A stretch of 64,000 bases of DNA, taken from an uncultured Flavobacteriales bacterium. Its GTDB lineage: Bacteria; Bacteroidota; Bacteroidia; Flavobacteriales; CAJXXR01. Below are positions 60,360 through 64,000 of this stretch, in pieces (position 1 is the first letter of the stretch; each line of letters begins with the position of its first letter). The position numbers and the translations under genes are program-made. The stretch lies in contig CAJXXR010000013.1 of the NCBI GenBank assembly GCA_913063375.1, positions 1-64,000 of the forward strand. The letters run 5' to 3'. The notes beneath the pieces were generated by a model that worked only from the letters and a program-made list of their open reading frames with translations, made no database searches and was not told where the DNA came from.

Positions 60360-60892
60360 AGGAATCCTAGGAATTTTCTCATCAATACTGGTAAATAGTT
60401 TATTTGGTAGTTTGAAGTTGTGACAAAGTGTCTTGTATCTGCGTTAATCTACTGTTATTTAGAGTGTAATGGGTTTTGTTTGAAGTAAAGCTTTTTCGTT
60501 TAGCCCTTTGTATGTAAAATGGTAATCGTTTCTATTTTATTGCGTTAAGTGGGTTGCTAAGATTATTAGCTACTGTTGATCCTTGTGTTTTTCCTTGAGT
60601 ATTTATAGTGAGTGAAGTATTTAAGTCAAAATTATGTGCTGTAGATTGATTGGAAAGAATAGGTGGTGAATGTCAAAAAAGGATTGGGTTATCATTTTTG
60701 AGAGGTAAAGACTGTGTCAATTTCTTAAGCTATTTATTCGGGTATTTCTAGTTTGCTTTTTGGCGGCTACTCTTTTAGTAATGTTGAGTAGCTGTATTTA
60801 AATATTAACAGGATATTGATTGCGAAGGAGGAAATTGTTTGTGGTTGGATTGTGATGAATAATGAAATTTCAGAATTCCAATTACAATTAAA
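60360..60892. other. 533-bp noncoding stretch before trmD
   Basis: No ORF longer than about 20 codons that looks real on either strand. It contains a hairpin, CGGCTACTC (60764-60772) and GAGTAGCTG (60786-60794), with one G-U pair and a 13-nt loop, about 100 nt past the stop of the metallopeptidase-like gene. Its base composition is less A-rich than other spacers here. It may be a decayed gene or hold a small RNA; nothing further can be supported. Confidence 0.4.
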
Positions 60893-63670
60893 TCATAGTA
60901 AGAGTTCTATTCCAAAACCTATAAATACATTTGACTTTTCACTTTCAGGTGTGCTTGAAATGGTTAATTTTAGACCTGCATTTTGCAATTGAAACCAGTT
61001 AGCGTCCAGGTAAAAATGACAGCCTGTACTGCTAAAGGTTCTTTCGGAATTGTCTAATAATTGAAATTGTACGGCTTGATGAAATGGTTCAATTCTTAAC
61101 CTTTTTATATATGCAACTTTCCCTAATGAAACATTAGGATATGCAAGTGGTAGTTGGTAATTGATGCCATAGAAATGCATTTCATTACTGTTGATAGCAG
61201 TACCTATATAGTCTTGATTGTAAAAATATCCATATGGTAAATTAATATCCCAATTGTATAGATATCCACTTGCAGAGTGATTTCTGTAGTTGTAAGCTAG
61301 CTTAGTGCTGTGAGTAGGAATTATTCCAGGAAGTGTCAGTTCGTTGCTTAGTGCGAGCATGTGAAGGTCATTTGTTTTGTTTTTACCTTGTTCTACTCTT
61401 AAAACTTGACTATACTGGATATTTGCTAGAGCTTGTGCTGGTGCCTTTCTTTTAGATAAAGCAAATTCGTGCTTATAAAAATAGCTATTTACTCGGTCTG
61501 AGAAATTAGGGATTTGTATTGATTTGGTTAGATATCCTATCCTCGGATTAAATTGTGTGGAATAATTTCCTTTTATCGTACTTATAGGGTAGGATAGGAA
61601 TCCGCTGAGTCTTTTTTCTTTTACGCTTACTAAATTGAATTTTTCGATATCTTCTATTTGTGTATGTTGAACATTTGAAACATCCTCTTGGAGGTTTGCT
61701 CCAAAAGCTATTGGGAAGTATCCGTAGACATAGTCTATAGAGAACCTGTTATCTTTAGTCTGTAAGTTGGACTTTACAGTTAGTTCAATATTACTTATAC
61801 TAAGTTTATCATTGATGAATAGGGTTGCTCCAACTTGTTCTATCCCATCCTGGTTGAACGTCGCGAATGGTAAATAGCTATGAACCTTATATTTTGGAAA
61901 GTAGCTCTTTACCTTGCTAATTGTATGAGCAGGAATGGTGGATTGGAAAATAGGTGTTTTATCTATTTCTTGGAACTCATGACTGATCTCAAAGCTAGCA
62001 TTTAGTGCTTCTTTTTCAATTTGTTTGATGCTGTATCCCTGTGTACTGAATTCATTGTAAATAAAATCACCATTAGTAGGCGATTTTGTAAAGCTTTGAC
62101 AATGAAGGAATTTATTGTTGGATTTGTAGAGTGATTTTTCTTTTAAATCCAATTTATAAATATGTTGATCTGTAAGGTGATTCCCAAGGAAAAGTAATTC
62201 ATAGTCAAATAGCTTTGGACTGTTGATAGCCTCGTATTGAAGAGGTATTAATAGGGACTGTTGCTTATTTCTAAGGTCTACGGCTAAAACACCCTGTTTT
62301 TGACCTTCTGAAACTACAAGGGTCAATATAGAGCCGTCTTGATTAAAGAACATTTCCCTGGCATGGTCAAAGCTTAAAGCTATGGATTGGACGATTTCCT
62401 TGGTATCAATATTCCAAACTTCAATGCTCATTTCATTGCGCTCGTTGGCAGAAAGTAGGGCTATTTGGTTCTTGAATGGATGAAGTTGTGGCTGAAAGTG
62501 TTTAACTTTCTTTTGTAAGGTAGAAGTCTTGCCAGTGTTCCTGTTTTTTAATCGTACAATGGAGTAGTCTTCAAGAATCCATCTGGGATGTTTTCTGTAT
62601 TCCGTCCAGCATATATAGTCTTCATTTATATCAAAATGATGCGCATTGTCAAGGCTAATCCCTGGCTGGGTTAGAGATTTTGCATCTGTAAAAGCGCGTA
62701 TAGAGGGCAGGTGTTTGAAGTCTTTTGATATATAAAATACCTCTTTTTGATCTCTTATGATGGATAGTTGTTCTGTATAGAAATTACTTTTTGAGGAAGG
62801 AATGAGGTCGGGATTAGTCCATTTTTTTTTGGCATTTTCTTCTTTTCGAATGCTGGAAAGTGCTGTTTCAAAATGCTCGGATAATCCATTTCCTGTGTTG
62901 TCTTTTATAGCGCCTGTAAAGCTTTTAAGTTTATTGGTAGTTGAATGTAGAATTGAGCTGAAAATTTCGATCCCATTCTCTTTCCTTATTTGATTTGTTA
63001 GAAGGTAGCCTAAATTATAATGGTTAGGTGTGTATTTGTTGATGGTTCCACCAATGGCTCTTCTGATATTAAAGGGGGTGTTTTCAGTGGCTATGGCCCT
63101 ATAGTATTTTAAGAAATCTGCGGACCTACCTCTTCCTCCATGGCTGAGTTTGGTTTCTGCATACACGGCATCACCTTCCCAAAACCATTTTGGGACTAAT
63201 AGGTTTGCGCTTACGGCTTGTCCATATTCTCCAAATACAAAATTGGAAATCTGTACAATTCCAGATTTTATTTTGTGATGCTGTAATACATGATGGTATT
63301 CGTGAATAGAAAGTAAGTCCAGCCAATTCCCAGAATTTAGGAAGGGATTTTGTGGAGCCATGAGGTAAAATTCTGATCGAAAAGGGGCAAATCCTACAAA
63401 GCCATTCGATTGAATGGTTGATCCCTGTAAAATGATTTGTGTCTTTCCAAATCTCTTTTTACCTAATATTTGATCTTTTTGGTATAATTCCTCTAGATTT
63501 CGAGCCACTTTTTCTGCCTCGGGTTGCCATAAACTAGTGAAAAACACCTCAAAATGAGCAGTTTCTATTTTATGCCAATTTAGGTGGTTGTTCGATTTAC
63601 CAATTTGCCCTTTTGCAGCTATGTTAAATAATATAAATAATAGGACTATGATGGTTATTTTCTGTTTCAT
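60893..63670 (-). CDS. Secreted HExxH metallopeptidase-like protein with WD40-like and barrel-like parts
   Basis: 925 residues from the ATG at 63668-63670, which starts a signal peptide (MKQKITIIVLLFILFNIAAKG); the longer frame adds 23 residues before it. Residues about 30-290 resemble a gluzincin/peptidase_MA-like domain: SIHEYHHVLQHH at 121-132 with HExxH (His123, Glu124, His127) and FWEGDAVYAE at 163-172 holding the third zinc ligand Glu165. Residues about 310-600 have TolB/WD40-like strands (HPFKNQIALLSANERNEMSIEVWNID). The last about 250 residues are strand-rich and end VFIGFGIELLL, as in outer-membrane barrels. Shares a 50-bp divergent spacer with rdgB. Function unknown. Confidence 0.7.
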   Translation of the reverse strand: MKQKITIIVLLFILFNIAAKGQIGKSNNHLNWHKIETAHFEVFFTSLWQPEAEKVARNLEELYQKDQILGKKRFGKTQIILQGSTIQSNGFVGFAPFRSEFYLMAPQNPFLNSGNWLDLLSIHEYHHVLQHHKIKSGIVQISNFVFGEYGQAVSANLLVPKWFWEGDAVYAETKLSHGGRGRSADFLKYYRAIATENTPFNIRRAIGGTINKYTPNHYNLGYLLTNQIRKENGIEIFSSILHSTTNKLKSFTGAIKDNTGNGLSEHFETALSSIRKEENAKKKWTNPDLIPSSKSNFYTEQLSIIRDQKEVFYISKDFKHLPSIRAFTDAKSLTQPGISLDNAHHFDINEDYICWTEYRKHPRWILEDYSIVRLKNRNTGKTSTLQKKVKHFQPQLHPFKNQIALLSANERNEMSIEVWNIDTKEIVQSIALSFDHAREMFFNQDGSILTLVVSEGQKQGVLAVDLRNKQQSLLIPLQYEAINSPKLFDYELLFLGNHLTDQHIYKLDLKEKSLYKSNNKFLHCQSFTKSPTNGDFIYNEFSTQGYSIKQIEKEALNASFEISHEFQEIDKTPIFQSTIPAHTISKVKSYFPKYKVHSYLPFATFNQDGIEQVGATLFINDKLSISNIELTVKSNLQTKDNRFSIDYVYGYFPIAFGANLQEDVSNVQHTQIEDIEKFNLVSVKEKRLSGFLSYPISTIKGNYSTQFNPRIGYLTKSIQIPNFSDRVNSYFYKHEFALSKRKAPAQALANIQYSQVLRVEQGKNKTNDLHMLALSNELTLPGIIPTHSTKLAYNYRNHSASGYLYNWDINLPYGYFYNQDYIGTAINSNEMHFYGINYQLPLAYPNVSLGKVAYIKRLRIEPFHQAVQFQLLDNSERTFSSTGCHFYLDANWFQLQNAGLKLTISSTPESEKSNVFIGFGIELLL

Positions 63671-63720
63671 TTTATCGATATTTATTGCCCTTTTATTGAT
63701 GTATTCAAAACCTAGACACA

Positions 63721-64000
63721 ATGGAACTAGTATTCGCAACGCAAAATCGAAATAAATTAGCAGAAATACAACAACTTATGCCATCTAGTATAAGATTAAA
63801 AGGACTAATGGACATCGGTTGCGATGAAGATATTCCAGAGACCAGACCTAATCTAGAAGGTAACGCTCTTCAAAAGGCGGAATTTGTTTATGCAAATTAC
63901 CAAGTAAATTGTTTTTCCGATGATACGGGTCTTGAGATTGATGCGCTCAATGGTGAGCCAGGTGTTTTGTCGGCTAGGTATGCTGGACTCGAGAAGGATG
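63721..64000 (+). CDS. rdgB: XTP/dITP diphosphatase RdgB, 3' end outside the window
   Basis: Hydrolyses non-canonical purine triphosphates (XTP, dITP) and so keeps them out of DNA. The frame starts ATG at 63721 and is open to the window end (93 codons). MELVFATQNRNKLAEIQQLM is the standard Ham1 start (T-x-N-x-x-K-x-x-E), and FSDDTGLEIDALNGEPGVLSARYAG is the substrate/metal motif (S-D-D-T/S-G-L). About 100 C-terminal residues are missing. Divergent from the metallopeptidase-like gene with a 50-bp spacer. Confidence 0.95.
   Translation, partial: MELVFATQNRNKLAEIQQLMPSSIRLKGLMDIGCDEDIPETRPNLEGNALQKAEFVYANYQVNCFSDDTGLEIDALNGEPGVLSARYAGLEKD

Noticed and set aside
1..64000. CRISPR arrays, insertion sequences, prophage or integrase genes
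   Set aside because: No regularly spaced direct repeats, transposase or integrase motifs, or attachment-site duplications were found apart from the duplicated tRNA-Arg.

Overview
The window looks like chromosomal DNA of a Bacteroidota bacterium, most likely of the order Flavobacteriales. The coding sequence is AT-rich. Promoters carry the Bacteroidota -7 box TAnnTTTG, and most starts lack a Shine-Dalgarno sequence. Two proteins end in type IX secretion (T9SS) sorting domains, and a T9SS plug protein is encoded. I see no insertion sequence, prophage, CRISPR array or replication origin.

Layout. 1-9288 is housekeeping and envelope: glyA (cut by the left edge), a DivIC/FtsB-like protein, an MBOAT plus SGNH acyltransferase pair, nth, an esterase, an NlpC/P60 peptidase, rimO, the T9SS plug protein and a VanZ-like protein. 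9289-15860 holds a 42-codon membrane ORF, two AraC paralogues in tandem, thiH-thiF, and two identical tRNA-Arg(ACG) genes flanking a membrane-anchored deaminase. 15884-31308 is mostly secreted and membrane proteins: a T9SS-sorted seven-repeat propeller, a Qnr-like pentapeptide protein, a retropepsin-like lipoprotein, a GldL-like internal duplication, a GH113-like glycosidase, rluF, a cold-shock protein and a glutathione peroxidase. 31356-38229 is a MoxR/DUF58/DUF4350/DUF4129/SpoIIM/RDD membrane cluster that includes a polytopic protein with a canonical EF-hand loop. A sirtuin lies at 38862-39701.

39756-59109 is the most interesting region, an exopolysaccharide locus of two converging arms. 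The plus arm encodes a receiver domain with a C-terminal membrane helix, a Wza-like export lipoprotein, a Wzc-like co-polymerase whose nucleotide-binding motifs are degenerate, a Wzx-like flippase, a glycosyltransferase, a Wzy-like polymerase, an 887-residue fusion (kinase-like + nucleotidyltransferase-like + thymidylate-kinase-like) and two more glycosyltransferases. The minus arm encodes a DUF1972-type glycosyltransferase, a WecA/MraY-like initiating transferase, an NtrC-type sigma-54 activator and a hybrid histidine kinase with Hpt. Together they cover initiation, assembly, flipping, polymerisation, export and dedicated signalling. A 15-bp palindrome, TTCC-N7-GGAA, with an adjoining GGAA-N3/4-TTCC element occurs 119-128 nt upstream of the start codons of three units in the locus (receiver operon, fusion gene, minus arm). 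This looks like the operator of a locus-specific regulator.

59153-64000 returns to housekeeping: rplS, trmD, a 545-bp noncoding stretch, a large secreted HExxH metallopeptidase-like protein and the start of rdgB, cut by the right edge. All functions are read from sequence and motif recognition; no database search was run.
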